From the NCBI GenBank assembly GCA_039565995.1, contig CP154795.1, forward strand, positions 1,488,001 to 1,552,000: DNA of 64,000 bases, read 5' to 3'. Source of the DNA: Propionibacteriaceae bacterium ZF39 (GTDB lineage Bacteria; Actinomycetota; Actinomycetes; Propionibacteriales; Propionibacteriaceae). The translations under genes were made by a program, and so were the position numbers. The notes below the pieces were generated by a model, which worked only from the letters and a program-made list of their open reading frames with translations, was not told where the DNA came from and did no database searches. Position 1 is the stretch's first letter. Every line of letters starts with the position of its first letter. This document shows positions 1 through 8,473 of this stretch, in pieces.

Positions 1-333
1 GGTGGTCAGCGCCAGCGCGTCGCGATCGCGCGGGCTCTGGCCCTCGAACCCGATGTCGTCGTGGCCGACGAGCCGACCTCGGCTCTGGACGTCTCCGTCC
101 GCGCCCAGGTGCTGAACCTGCTGACCGACCTCAAGGATGCTCTCGGGCTCGGCATGGTGTTCATCAGCCATGACATCTCCACGGTCCGCTATGTCTCCGA
201 CCGGATGGCCGTCATGTTGGCGGGGAAGATCGTCGAAACCGGGCCCGCGGATCAGCTCTTCACCCATCCCCGGAACGACTACACGCGCACCCTGCTCGGC
301 GCCGTTCCCTCTCTTCTGCAAGGAGAAAAATGA
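1..333 (+). CDS. Peptide-type ABC transporter ATP-binding protein, 3' end only
   Basis: This is the C-terminal 110 codons of an ABC transporter ATPase whose start lies left of the window. The first residues, [13 protein letters not shown], are the end of the LSGGQ signature. Walker B follows as [12 protein letters not shown], then the switch histidine in FISHDISTV. The tail ([20 protein letters not shown]) is typical of oligopeptide/dipeptide-type ATPases (DppF/OppF class), which usually carry such a C-terminal extension. The stop codon overlaps the ATG of the next gene, a DHDPS/sialate lyase, so the two are translationally coupled. By context the transporter probably imports sialic acid; peptide-type sialate importers (SatABCD) are known in other bacteria. 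Substrate is inferred, the family is secure. Confidence 0.93.
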   Translation, partial: GGQRQRVAIARALALEPDVVVADEPTSALDVSVRAQVLNLLTDLKDALGLGMVFISHDISTVRYVSDRMAVMLAGKIVETGPADQLFTHPRNDYTRTLLGAVPSLLQGEK

Positions 334-1259
334 CCATCCTGAACGGGATCGTGCCCCCGGTCCTGACCCCGCTCGATCCGTCCGGTGCCGTGGATGTCGA
401 GAGCCTCGACCGGCTCGTCGACCACCTGCTGGCAGCCGGCGTGGACGGACTGTTCGTCCTGGGTTCCTCCGGCCAGGTCGCCTATCTGACCGATACCGAA
501 CGGGACCTGGTGGTGGAGCGAGTCGTGGCGCGGGCGGCCGGGCGGGTGCCCGTCGTTGCGGGTACGCCCGAGTTGACCGCCCGCCGGGTCGTCGAGCGGG
601 CGCAGGCTGCGGAGCGGTGTGGCGCGGATGCCGTCGTGGTGACTGCGCCCCTCTATGCGCTCAACGATGCGGCGGAGGTGGCCGAGCACTTCCGGATGAT
701 CGCGCGCGGGGTGTCCGTGCCGGTGATCGCCTATGACGTGCCGGTGCGGGTGCACAGCAAACTCGGTGTGGACCTGCTCCTGGGCCTGGCCCGGGAGGGT
801 GTGATCGCCGGGGTAAAGGACTCGTCTGGCGACGATGTGGGGTTCCGGATCCTGGTCCGGGCCAACGAGGCCGCCGGCCGGCCCCTGCGCATCACGACCG
901 GGCACGAGGTCGTCGTCGACGGGATGCTGCTGCTGGGGGCCGACGGCGCTGTGCCCGGCCTCGCCAATGTGGACCCGGCCGGCTATGTGCGCCTCTGGCA
1001 GGCGGCCCAGGCGAGTGACTGGGTGGCCGCCCGCGCCGAGCAGGATCGGCTCGCGCGGCTGTTCGACATCGTGTTCGTGCCGCGCGGCAGGTCCGGCGAC
1101 GCGGGTGGCATCGGGGCCTTCAAGTCGGCTCTGGTGAGCCTCGGGGTGCTGGGCTCGGCGACGATGCCCGCGCCGCTGGCCCCTCTCAGCGCGGCGGACG
1201 CGTCGGCCATCGAGGACATCCTCGCCGAGGTGGGACTGCTCGGCGCCGAGGCTCGATGA
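330..1259 (+). CDS. nanA: N-acetylneuraminate lyase / DHDPS family aldolase
   Basis: 309 residues, the normal length for the DapA/NanA class I aldolase family. Such enzymes form a Schiff base with pyruvate; a sialate lyase splits Neu5Ac into ManNAc and pyruvate. Visible family features are the substrate loop GSSGQ near residue 48, the catalytic tyrosine region IAYDVP near residue 133, and the Schiff-base lysine in GVKDSSGD near residue 163. The tyrosine motif is YDVP rather than the more common YNIP. The start ATG overlaps the preceding ATPase stop (ATGA), and its own stop overlaps the next kinase gene. Sequence alone cannot separate sialate lyase from dihydrodipicolinate synthase or other aldolases. 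The kinase, epimerase and sialidase downstream make sialate lyase the best call. Confidence 0.85.
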   Translation: MTILNGIVPPVLTPLDPSGAVDVESLDRLVDHLLAAGVDGLFVLGSSGQVAYLTDTERDLVVERVVARAAGRVPVVAGTPELTARRVVERAQAAERCGADAVVVTAPLYALNDAAEVAEHFRMIARGVSVPVIAYDVPVRVHSKLGVDLLLGLAREGVIAGVKDSSGDDVGFRILVRANEAAGRPLRITTGHEVVVDGMLLLGADGAVPGLANVDPAGYVRLWQAAQASDWVAARAEQDRLARLFDIVFVPRGRSGDAGGIGAFKSALVSLGVLGSATMPAPLAPLSAADASAIEDILAEVGLLGAEAR

Positions 1260-2227
1260 ACAGTCCGGTCGCCGCGGTGCACCGGCTGGACCGGGCGGGG
1301 CCTGTGGTGGGCGTCGACCTCGGCGGCACCAAGATCGCCGCCGCTGTCGTGAACGAGGACGGCGTTCCCGGTCCCGTGGTCACCGTTCCGACGCGGGCGG
1401 CCGAGGGGCCGGACGCCGTGCTGGATGCCGTGGCCGAGGCCGTTGGCCAAGCCACGGCGCAGGTCCGGGTGCACGGGACCGGCACCGGACTCGCCGGGAT
1501 CGGGGTGGGCACAGCCGGGGCCATCGACTCCGGCACCGGGGTCGTGGTGTCATCCACCGATACCTTCCCCGGATGGGTCGGCACCAACATCGCGGACGGC
1601 CTGCGGGATCGGCTCGGGCCGATCGGAGCCAGTGTCCTCAACGATGTCGACGCCCATGTGCTCGGTGAGAGTTGGCGGGGTGCGGCCATCGGCGTCGGGT
1701 CGCTGCTGATGGTGGCCGCGGGCACCGGCATCGGCGGCGCCCTGATGGTCGATGGACGCCTGGTCGTCGGTCGCCACCACCTCGCCGGGGAGATCGGGCA
1801 CATGCCGGCCGTCGGGGCCGACGGTCTGCGCTGCCCCTGTGGGCGGCTCGGGCACCTCGAGGCCCTGGCTGCCGGGCCCGCGATCCTGCGCCGCTATCAC
1901 GCGCTCGGCGGAGATCCTGAGGTCGGCGACACGCGCGCCGTCGTGGCGCGGGCGGCGGCAGGCGATGGGACCGCCACCCGCAGCGTGACCGAAGCGGCGG
2001 CGGGACTGGGGCGTACCGTCGCGGGGCTGGTGACCACTCTCGATCCCGACCTGGTGGTGGTCGGCGGCGGGCTGGCGCAGGCCGGCCCGCTCTGGTGGGA
2101 CGCCTTCGAATCCACCCTCCGCGCCGAGCTCGTCGAGGCCCTCGCAGACGTCGGCGTCGTCCCGGCCGCGCTCGGTCCCGTCGCGGCGATCATCGGCGCG
2201 GCCCGCCCCCTGTTCGAACTGATCTGA
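1256..2227 (+). CDS. nanK: ROK-family sugar kinase, probable N-acetylmannosamine kinase
   Basis: 323 residues with the ROK architecture. The N-terminal phosphate loop DLGGTKIAAAVV is preceded by about 16 extra residues. The middle carries AAGTGIGGALMVDG and the conserved GEIGHM stretch. The zinc-type motif is CPCGRLGHLEALAAGPAI. The usual third cysteine of the ROK motif CxCGxxGCxE is histidine here (GHLE), a conservative change that could still bind metal. By position it would phosphorylate ManNAc made by the upstream lyase, giving ManNAc-6-phosphate for the downstream epimerase. The start overlaps the lyase stop by 4 bases, and a GAGGAGAAC ribosome site for the next gene lies right after its stop. 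Glucokinase is the alternative reading. Confidence 0.85.
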   Translation: MNSPVAAVHRLDRAGPVVGVDLGGTKIAAAVVNEDGVPGPVVTVPTRAAEGPDAVLDAVAEAVGQATAQVRVHGTGTGLAGIGVGTAGAIDSGTGVVVSSTDTFPGWVGTNIADGLRDRLGPIGASVLNDVDAHVLGESWRGAAIGVGSLLMVAAGTGIGGALMVDGRLVVGRHHLAGEIGHMPAVGADGLRCPCGRLGHLEALAAGPAILRRYHALGGDPEVGDTRAVVARAAAGDGTATRSVTEAAAGLGRTVAGLVTTLDPDLVVVGGGLAQAGPLWWDAFESTLRAELVEALADVGVVPAALGPVAAIIGAARPLFELI

Positions 2228-2235
2228 GGAGAACG

Positions 2236-2922
2236 ATGCATCCGATGCTGGAGCGGCTGCGAGGCGGCCTGATCGTGTCGTGCCAGGCCTATCCCGGCGA
2301 GCCGATGCTGGACCCGCGCACCATGACGCAGGTGGCGCAGGCCGCCGTGGCGGGCGGTGCGGTCGGGATCAGGGCCAAGGGCCTGGATGATCTGCGGACC
2401 ATGCGAACGGTGCTCGATGTGCCGATCATCGGCCTGGTCAAGGTGGGTGACGAGGGCGTCTATATCACTCCGACGCTCGCCGATGCGCTGGCTGTCGCCC
2501 GCACGGGGGCCGAGATTGTCGCCCTCGACGGCACCCGGCGACCGCGGCCCGACGGGAGGACGCTGGCCGACACAGTGGCGGGGATCCGGGCAGCAGCCCC
2601 CGACGTGCTGGTCATGGCCGATTGCGGATCGGTCGCCGACGCGGAGGCAGCCCAGGAGGCGGGTTGCGATGTGCTGGGCACGACCCTGGCCGGCTATTCG
2701 GGTGAGCGACCGAAAACCCAGGGCCCCGATTGGGACCTCATCGACGCGGTGGTCGCCATCGCCGACAGGCCCGTCTTCGTTGAGGGCCGGGTCCATCGCC
2801 CCGAGCAGGCCGCCGAGGCCATGCGCCGTGGCGCCTGGGCCGTGGTGGTCGGCACCGCCATCACCCACCCGACCACCCTCACGCGCTGGTTCGACGACGC
2901 CGTGCGGGGTCACCATGGATGA
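2236..2922 (+). CDS. nanE: N-acetylmannosamine-6-phosphate 2-epimerase
   Basis: 228 residues, close to the usual 220-230 for NanE, a TIM-barrel enzyme converting ManNAc-6-P to GlcNAc-6-P. The N-terminus LRGGLIVSCQAYPGEPM and the segments GAVGIRAKG, PIIGLVK and IVALDGTRRPRPDG match the family. The VMADCGS and GCDVLGTTLAGYS segments and the C-terminal VFVEGRVHRPEQAAEAMRRGA and VVVGTAITHP (phosphate site) also fit. ATG 2236 was chosen because GAGGAGAAC precedes it at good spacing; longer in-frame versions would run inside the kinase gene. The 3' end overlaps the sialidase start by 8 bases. NanE is specific to amino sugar catabolism and is the strongest single indicator of the pathway. Confidence 0.93.
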   Translation: MHPMLERLRGGLIVSCQAYPGEPMLDPRTMTQVAQAAVAGGAVGIRAKGLDDLRTMRTVLDVPIIGLVKVGDEGVYITPTLADALAVARTGAEIVALDGTRRPRPDGRTLADTVAGIRAAAPDVLVMADCGSVADAEAAQEAGCDVLGTTLAGYSGERPKTQGPDWDLIDAVVAIADRPVFVEGRVHRPEQAAEAMRRGAWAVVVGTAITHPTTLTRWFDDAVRGHHG

Positions 2923-3994
2923 CGTCGTCCTGGCCCGCACGGGCGATCCGTTCGCCGGGGCCGCCTTCGCCGAACCGTGCTATCGCATCCCGGCCCTGAC
3001 GGTGACGACGACGGGCCGCGTGCTCGTCGCCTATGACGTACGGCGGGACTGGCGTGACCTGCCCGGCGAGTTCGACATCGCGCTGCGGCATTCCGACGAC
3101 CACGGGCGCACCTGGTCGGAGCCCCGGACGATCCGCCGCCACACCGCCGGGCACGGGTTCGGCGATGCCAGCCTGCTCACCGACCCGGCGACCGGACGCG
3201 TGCTGTGCTGGCACGTCGGCAGCACCGGCCGGAGCTTCTTCGATGCCGAGGCCGGGCCAACGGGAGAGGGACTCGAGCTGTGGTTGTCCGTTTCCGACGA
3301 CGACGCCGAGACCTGGTCGCATCGCGACCTCACCGGACTCAAGCCTGCGGACGTGACCGGCATGTTCGCCTCGTCGGGCAATGGCACCGTGCTGGCGAGC
3401 GGGCGCCTCGTGCAACCGTTCGTGCTGCGGCGGGGTGAGGAACACTTCGCGGCCATGGCGGTCAGCGACGACAGCGGCGAGACCTGGAGCCTGGGGGAGT
3501 GGATCGGCCCGGACTGCGACGAGAACAAGGTGCTCGGTCTGCCCGATGGTTCCGCGGTGTTCCATGCGCGGGCCAGGCCCCGGCGGCGGGTGGCGCGATC
3601 GGTCGACGGTGCGGTGTCGTTCGATCCGCCCATCCCCGATCCAGCGCTCGTCGACCCGGCCTGCAATGGGGGCCTGGCTCTGCTGGGAGACCACGTGGTG
3701 TGTTCGCTGCTCGACGACCCGGCCGAGCGCCGCCGCCTGACCCTGCGGACGTCGGCCGACGCCGGTGAGACCTGGGGCCAGCCGATCCTCGCCGACGCGG
3801 GCGCTGCGGCGTACTCGGTGGTCGCGGAGCTTGCCGACGGCAGCCTGGCTCTGGTGTGGGAGGCCGGCGACTATGCCGAGATCGTGTTCGCGCGGATCAG
3901 TGCCGAGGAACTGGGACTCGCGGGTGCGGCTCCGACGCTCGTGGCGCGAGAGGGTACGCCCGGGGCGGCCAAACCGCCGGAGGTCGCCGGCTGA
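2915..3994 (+). CDS. nanH: Sialidase (exo-alpha-sialidase), BNR/Asp-box family
   Basis: 359 residues, essentially one six-bladed propeller. It has the YRIP motif at about residue 23, an arginine/aspartate-rich active-site stretch at 43-50, and four clear Asp-boxes: SDDHGRTW (60), SDDDAETW (127), SDDSGETW (184) and SADAGETW (280). The glutamate region DENKVLGLPDG (202-212), the tyrosine region AAYSVVAELADG (298-309) and a conserved VWE (314-316) complete the catalytic set. There is no signal peptide, anchor or extra lectin domain, so the enzyme looks cytoplasmic or non-classically exported. It would act on short sialosides that are imported intact. ATG 2915 overlaps the epimerase by 8 bases. 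Confidence 0.9.
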   Translation: MDDVVLARTGDPFAGAAFAEPCYRIPALTVTTTGRVLVAYDVRRDWRDLPGEFDIALRHSDDHGRTWSEPRTIRRHTAGHGFGDASLLTDPATGRVLCWHVGSTGRSFFDAEAGPTGEGLELWLSVSDDDAETWSHRDLTGLKPADVTGMFASSGNGTVLASGRLVQPFVLRRGEEHFAAMAVSDDSGETWSLGEWIGPDCDENKVLGLPDGSAVFHARARPRRRVARSVDGAVSFDPPIPDPALVDPACNGGLALLGDHVVCSLLDDPAERRRLTLRTSADAGETWGQPILADAGAAAYSVVAELADGSLALVWEAGDYAEIVFARISAEELGLAGAAPTLVAREGTPGAAKPPEVAG

Positions 3995-4025
3995 AACAGT
4001 CGCCGACGGAAGTGCAGGCGACGGA

Positions 4026-4622
4026 TCAGGTGCGCGGCCTGCCGATCGTCACGAGGAGGTCCTCGTGCAACTGGAACCAGACCGTGTGGAACGAATCCCA
4101 GTGCTCGGAGACGTACTCCCACTCGCCGGCCAGCGCACGGTTGGCCGCCTCGGCGAGCCGGTCGCCGTAGCCATCGAACCGGTCGAGGATCGCCGACAGG
4201 TCGTTGCACACTTCCTGGCCGAGTCGCTCGACGTTGCCGAGTTTGCGCAGCACCTGGGTGTCATAGCGCCGGTCGAGGTGGTCGTTGACTCGGCGTACGC
4301 CGTCGATCTCGCGCAACTGCCAGGCCGTGCACGCTTCGAGGGCGAGGGGATTGAGCCGCTCGAACCGACCATAGGCCGCCTCGACGGCCGCGCGGCACCC
4401 CGTGTCGTCGAGTTCCTTGGCGACGGCCTCGTTGTCGATCCGCTTGCCTTCGGCGGTGACGCTCCAGCCACCCCCGGAGCGGACGACCAGACCCCGGGCG
4501 CCGAGGTCGATCAGGTGGGACTCGAGCTCGGCGACCTCGAGCCCGGCGAGGTCGGCCAGCCGGGTCGGGGAGCTCGCGCCGATGCAGCGCAGGAGGTGCA
4601 GGATTCGCAGATCGTCGGGCAT
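4026..4622 (-). CDS. Winged-helix (MarR-like) regulatory protein
   Basis: 198 residues. Residues 1-60 form a winged helix (LRILHLLRCIGASSPTRLAD, then VAELESHLIDLGARGLVVRS and a GWSVTAEGK wing). The remaining two thirds is helical and acidic with conserved-looking WQLREID, DRRYDTQVL and HWDSFHTVWFQLHEDLL. The second part resembles the C-terminal domain of actinobacterial wHTH proteins of unknown ligand, and I do not recognise a specific family. The gene is divergent from the glycosylase-family gene with only 18 bases between the start codons. A TAGTCT hexamer lies 6 bases upstream of its ATG, so it is probably transcribed leaderless. It is convergent with the sialidase gene and not obviously its regulator. 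Confidence 0.7.
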   Translation of the reverse strand: MPDDLRILHLLRCIGASSPTRLADLAGLEVAELESHLIDLGARGLVVRSGGGWSVTAEGKRIDNEAVAKELDDTGCRAAVEAAYGRFERLNPLALEACTAWQLREIDGVRRVNDHLDRRYDTQVLRKLGNVERLGQEVCNDLSAILDRFDGYGDRLAEAANRALAGEWEYVSEHWDSFHTVWFQLHEDLLVTIGRPRT

Positions 4623-4628
4623 CCGGGG

Positions 4629-4634
4629 AGACTA
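4629..4634 (-). promoter_or_regulatory. Putative -10 hexamer (TAGTCT), leaderless start of the wHTH gene
   Basis: On the minus strand TAGTCT fits the TAnnnT pattern and is followed by 6 bases and then the ATG at 4622, placing transcription start at the A of ATG. No -35 is obvious. The divergent neighbour starts at 4641, so the two promoters overlap the coding regions. Confidence 0.45.
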
Positions 4635-4640
4635 GCGGCT

Positions 4641-5528
4641 GTGACGGAGGTGTTGACGCGCGCGGACTGGCAGGCCAGGGAGCAGGCCCACCACGAACGT
4701 GTGGACGGGCTGCTGGCCGAGCATCGCCGGCGCAGTGCGCGCGCAATCAAGCACCCGGTCGAGGACTTCCTGTTCGAGTACTACACCTTCCGCCCCTATC
4801 AACTCCGTCGATGGCACCCGGGCCACGGGGTTGTGCTCGCGGACGCCGACGCGTGGCTGGGGGAGCGCTTCCATGTGGCGGTGGCAGACGGCGTGACGCT
4901 CGATACGGCGGCGATCCTGGAGACGCGCGGTCGGACGGTCACGCAGACGTACGCCCTGCTGTCCGCGATCGACGCACGCCGTCCCCAGTTCGGCTGCTTC
5001 GGAATGCACGAGTGGGCGATGGTCGACGGGCTCAGCGTTGAGCAGACGAGGCATCCGCAACTCGGGCTGCGGGTCGCACCGGAGCACGTGAGCGCGACCC
5101 TGCGCGAGGTCGGGGTGCGGTGCACGCACATCGACGCTTATCGCTTCTTCACCCCGCCCGCGAAACCGCTCAACCACGTCACGCCCACCCGGGAGAACCA
5201 GATCGAGCTCGACCAGCCGGGCTGCCTCCACGTGGGAATGGATCTCTATCGGGCGGCCTTCAAGCTCGCCCCGATGATCGGCACCGAACTGATTGTCGAC
5301 TGCTTCGAACTCGCGCGCCGCATCCGCGTGCTCGACATGCAGGCCAGCCCGTATGACGTGTCGGGGCTGGGACTCCCGGCGATCGAGGTCGACACGGCCC
5401 CCGGCCGACAGGCGTACGCCTCAGCGCAGCGTGAACTGGCCGAGGCGGCCGAGCCTCTGCGGAAGCGACTGCTCGAGCGGGTCGGAGTTATCGCAGCTCT
5501 GGGGGCCGCCCCTTCGCGCCCCACCTGA
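4641..5528 (+). CDS. 3-methyladenine DNA glycosylase-family protein (actinobacterial type)
   Basis: 295 residues starting at GTG 4641. It matches the actinobacterial proteins annotated as 3-methyladenine DNA glycosylase, with HPVEDFLFEYYTFRP near residue 37, RWHPG, FGCFGMHEWAMVY-like FGCFGMHEWAMV, and THIDAYRFF. The substrate-side segment TRENQIELDQPGCLHVGMDLY is also visible as shorter pieces around residue 185. I see no helix-hairpin-helix of the AlkA/Tag type, so the activity rests only on the annotation habit for this family. The 3' end runs 41 bases into the convergent DUF1707 gene. A Tyr- and Phe-rich acidic core suggests a helical fold with a buried pocket. Confidence 0.7.
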   Translation: MTEVLTRADWQAREQAHHERVDGLLAEHRRRSARAIKHPVEDFLFEYYTFRPYQLRRWHPGHGVVLADADAWLGERFHVAVADGVTLDTAAILETRGRTVTQTYALLSAIDARRPQFGCFGMHEWAMVDGLSVEQTRHPQLGLRVAPEHVSATLREVGVRCTHIDAYRFFTPPAKPLNHVTPTRENQIELDQPGCLHVGMDLYRAAFKLAPMIGTELIVDCFELARRIRVLDMQASPYDVSGLGLPAIEVDTAPGRQAYASAQRELAEAAEPLRKRLLERVGVIAALGAAPSRPT

Positions 5529-5997
5529 GCTGTTCACGGTCGGACAACCAGACCGCGCCGCCGCCGACAAAGACGGCGAGCGAGCCGCCGATGAGTGAGA
5601 AGAACGTCACGTACGGGCTGAACACCAGAGAACCGAACATCATGAGCAGCAACACGAACGAGGCTCCGGCCACGGCGATCCCGATCGTCGTGTCCACCCT
5701 GCGGGTCCACCGCAGTGGCCGGCGGGGGATTTCGGGTGTCGGGGCGGCCGGCGGTGCTGGGGGTGGCAGCCTGGGCAGGTCGACGAGCAGCGGTTCCAGG
5801 TCGGATCGGTAGCGGGCCGTGATCGCTCGGTCCAGGCGCTCGGAGAATTCCGGGGGATCCAGTCGTCCGGCCGCGAAGTGTCGGCGCAGCTGTTCGGCGG
5901 CGTCATCCCGTTCGTCATCGCCCACTCGAAGGTCCTCGGTGGGCTCGGGAGGGAGCTTCGCGGCGGGGCTTTTCCCGGGCTGGTCCGGTTGAGTCAT
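5488..5997 (-). CDS. DUF1707 domain membrane protein
   Basis: 169 residues. The N-terminal half holds a DUF1707 (SHOCT-like) domain at about 22-75: LRVGDDERDDAAEQLRRHF, AAGRLDPPEFSERLDRAI and ARYRSDLEPLLVDLP. A proline-rich linker follows, then two membrane segments (about residues 104-122 and 128-147) and a short basic tail. Such proteins are widespread in Actinobacteria and of unknown function; the domain is thought to be a small helical module. The gene is convergent with and overlaps the glycosylase-family gene by 41 bases. The ATG at 5997 starts the conserved acidic N-terminus. Confidence 0.82.
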   Translation of the reverse strand: MTQPDQPGKSPAAKLPPEPTEDLRVGDDERDDAAEQLRRHFAAGRLDPPEFSERLDRAITARYRSDLEPLLVDLPRLPPPAPPAAPTPEIPRRPLRWTRRVDTTIGIAVAGASFVLLLMMFGSLVFSPYVTFFSLIGGSLAVFVGGGAVWLSDREQLRWGAKGRPPELR

Positions 5998-6143
5998 GGT
6001 TCATTGTTGGCACAGCTCCGGGTCGGGGTCACCGGTCGCCGGGAGGGCAGGGACCGGGGGCCGAGCGGAGCCTTGCGATCCGAGACCCGGGTGGCACCTC
6101 CGCCTCTGCGTTCGGGCCGATTGCGTGCGTGCCTTTCTCAGGG

Positions 6144-6177
6144 CTACCGTCGGTAGAACGTGAGGTTCCTCACGTTC
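6144..6177. promoter_or_regulatory. Two adjoining perfect palindromes upstream of a transporter gene
   Basis: CTACCG-T-CGGTAG (6144-6156) shares its last base with GAACGTGAGG-TT-CCTCACGTTC (6156-6177). Both are perfect inverted repeats, with 6- and 10-bp arms. They sit in the 276-bp gene-free stretch between the DUF1707 gene and the divergent EamA-type transporter gene, about 100 bp before the latter. No T-tract follows, so an operator is more likely than a terminator. The binding protein is unknown. Confidence 0.5.
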
Positions 6178-6273
6178 GTTCCTCCGGGGGACACAGGGGT
6201 GAAACCGGAGGAGCGCGGCCCGGCAAGATGACAGTGTGGTGCCCATGAACCGCTTGTCGGGGGAGCGACGCGC

Positions 6274-7206
6274 ATGACGCAGAACATCCCTCTCGCTATT
6301 GCCCTCGGCGTTCTGGCTTCGCTGGGATTCGCTCTGGGCGCCACGCTGCAGCACAGTGGCGTCGCCCGCATTTTCCGCGACAGCGACGACCGAAATCTCA
6401 GCATGTCGCGGGTCCTGACCATGTTGCGTACGCCGATCTGGCTGCTCGGCACGGTCCTCATCCTCCTCGGCGCGGGGCTCCACCTGATCGGCGTCAATCT
6501 GGCCCCCGTCACGGTCGTGCAGCCCGTCGGCATCCTCGCGGTTCCGTTCGCCGCGCTGCTGGCTGCGCGCAAGAACCACAAGGCACCCACGCGTGGCATG
6601 TGGCTGTCGATCGGCATGGCGGTCGCCGGCATCGTCGCGTTCACGTTCTTCTCGTCCCGCTCGGCCGCGACCGACACCCTGCTCGACATGCGCATGATCC
6701 TCATCGCTTCGGTGATCGTCTGGGTCGGCGCAGCCGTCTTCGTCATCCTCGGGGCGAAAGGTCCCGTGGGCTTCCGCTGCCTCGCCTGGGCGACCGCCGG
6801 TGCCTTCCTCTATGGTCTCGCGACCGCGCTCATGAAGACGTCGCTCGAGCTGTTCAAGGAGGGTCGCGAGACGCCGCTGATGTTCTGGCTCAGCGTGGCG
6901 GGACTCTTCGCGTGTTACGGCGTCGGCGCGTGGTTCATCCAGCAGGCGTACGCCTCCGGCCCGGCCGAGATCGTCGTCGGATCCATGACCGTGATCGATC
7001 CGCTCATCGCGGTGGCCTTCGGGATCATCGTGCTCGGTGAGGGTCGCAACATCGATGCAGTGTCGGCCACCGGCATGGTCCTGATGGGGGCGCTCGCCTC
7101 GTATGGCGTGGCCCTGCTCTCCAAATATCATCCGGACGCCGCGACGGCGTACGAGAAGAAGAACTCCGGCGTGGCCGGACACCCCAAGGAAGGAATCACG
7201 AGGTGA
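6274..7206 (+). CDS. EamA/DMT-type membrane transporter
   Basis: 310 residues with about nine to ten hydrophobic segments spread from residue 5 to 285, in the arrangement of the drug/metabolite transporter superfamily. Telling stretches are FALGATLQHSGVARIF near the start, VVQPVGILAVPFAALLAARK near residue 87 and the second-half counterpart PAEIVVGSMTVIDPLIAVAFG near residue 229. Substrate is not predictable. The C-terminus is a short basic cytoplasmic tail. The GTG of the following glycosyltransferase overlaps its stop (GTGA), so the two are co-translated and may act on the same envelope lipid or sugar. GGGGGAG lies a usable distance upstream of the ATG. Confidence 0.82.
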   Translation: MTQNIPLAIALGVLASLGFALGATLQHSGVARIFRDSDDRNLSMSRVLTMLRTPIWLLGTVLILLGAGLHLIGVNLAPVTVVQPVGILAVPFAALLAARKNHKAPTRGMWLSIGMAVAGIVAFTFFSSRSAATDTLLDMRMILIASVIVWVGAAVFVILGAKGPVGFRCLAWATAGAFLYGLATALMKTSLELFKEGRETPLMFWLSVAGLFACYGVGAWFIQQAYASGPAEIVVGSMTVIDPLIAVAFGIIVLGEGRNIDAVSATGMVLMGALASYGVALLSKYHPDAATAYEKKNSGVAGHPKEGITR

Positions 7207-8381
7207 AAATCCTCATCGGACACGACACCTACCCGCCCGATGTGAACGGAGCTGCCCGCTTCACCGAACGGCTCGCGATCGGCATGCTGGGTCGCGGACA
7301 CGAAGTTCACGTGATCGCCCCGTCGACCACGGGCCGCGCCTTCACCGAGGAGCAGGACGGCATCATCGTCCACCGCATGCCCTCCCACCGCTATCCGCTG
7401 GTGGACCAGTTCCAGATCTGCATGCCCTGGGAGGTGGCCGGCCGGATCAATCGCATCCTCGATGAGGTGAAGCCGGACGTGGTCCACATCCAGGGGCATT
7501 TCCTCATCACGCGCCTGCTGTCCAAGCGTGCGCGCGACCGTGGCATCCCGCTTGTGGCGACCAACCACTTCATGCCGGAGAACCTCGTCGAACTGGTGAA
7601 GATCCCCCAGCGCGTACGCGATGCCGTGTCGCGACTCGCCTGGCGGGATGCCGCCAAGGTGCTCGGTCGGGCCCAGATCGTCACGGCTCCGACGCCGCGC
7701 GCGGTCGAGCTCCTGGCGTCCTCGGCGGGCCTGCCCGGCGGCATTGCGATCTCGTGCGGGATCGATGCGCCCCAGTACGCCCGGGCCGCGAGCCGGGCAG
7801 CCGCCCGCGAGATCCCGAACGTGCTGTTCGTCGGTCGGCTCGACCAGGAGAAGCGGGTCGACGAGCTGATCCGGGCGTTCGCAAAGCTTCCCTCGGATGT
7901 CCCGGCGCGCCTCGAGATCGTCGGTGACGGGTCACAGCGTGAGGACTGGAAGGCGCTCGTCGAGAAGGTCGGTATCGCCGACCGCACCGTCTTCCACGGC
8001 TTCATCTCCGAGGCTGATCTGCTCGACGCCTATGGGCGCTGCGATGTCTTCGTGATGCCGGGGGTGGCCGAGCTGCAGTCGCTCGTCACCCTGGAGTCGA
8101 TGGCCGCAGGCAAGCCGGTGATCGCCGCGAATGCCATGGCGCTGCCGCACCTCGTGCACCCGGAGGAGAACGGGTATCTGTTCGAGCCGGGCGATGTCGA
8201 CGAGCTGGCGGGCCACCTCGAGACCCTGCTCCGCGATCCGGCCCTGCGCGCCGAGATGGGCCAGCGCAGCAAGGCGATCGCCGGCCGGCATGCCCTGGGG
8301 GCGACGCTGGACCGGTTCGAATCGCTCTATGGCGGAGTCATCGAAGGCGGTGTGATCCCGATCAGGCGGGCTGCTGCCTGA
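7203..8381 (+). CDS. Glycosyltransferase family 4 protein
   Basis: 392 residues with the GT-B fold of family 4. The N-terminal domain opens GHDTYPPDVNGAARFTERLA, where the NG loop binds the acceptor or phosphate. The C-terminal domain carries NVLFVGRLDQEKRVDELI (near residue 200), LEIVGDGSQRE, the EAD loop, and the EX7E-like region VMPGVAELQSLVTLESMAAGKPVI near 284-303. It resembles actinobacterial mannosyl- or glucosyltransferases acting on glycolipids such as PimB and MgtA. Donor and acceptor cannot be assigned. The gene begins at GTG 7203, overlapping the upstream transporter by 4 bases. Confidence 0.88.
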   Translation: MKILIGHDTYPPDVNGAARFTERLAIGMLGRGHEVHVIAPSTTGRAFTEEQDGIIVHRMPSHRYPLVDQFQICMPWEVAGRINRILDEVKPDVVHIQGHFLITRLLSKRARDRGIPLVATNHFMPENLVELVKIPQRVRDAVSRLAWRDAAKVLGRAQIVTAPTPRAVELLASSAGLPGGIAISCGIDAPQYARAASRAAAREIPNVLFVGRLDQEKRVDELIRAFAKLPSDVPARLEIVGDGSQREDWKALVEKVGIADRTVFHGFISEADLLDAYGRCDVFVMPGVAELQSLVTLESMAAGKPVIAANAMALPHLVHPEENGYLFEPGDVDELAGHLETLLRDPALRAEMGQRSKAIAGRHALGATLDRFESLYGGVIEGGVIPIRRAAA

Positions 8382-8384
8382 CGG

Positions 8385-8423
8385 TTTTCCACAGGTCGGC
8401 TCCGAGCCGATCGGTTGTCCACA
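8385..8423 (+). promoter_or_regulatory. Pair of DnaA-box-like 9-mers
   Basis: TTTTCCACA (8385-8393) and TTGTCCACA (8415-8423) are both on the plus strand, 30 bases apart, which is close to three helical turns. The second matches the TTGTCCACA form used by high-G+C actinobacterial DnaA. They lie in the 92-bp gap between the glycosyltransferase and DUF4192 genes. Confidence 0.45.
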
Positions 8424-8473
8424 GATCCGGGCGCGGGTGAATCATTTCCCGCGCCCGGACGCATTGTCCGGGC

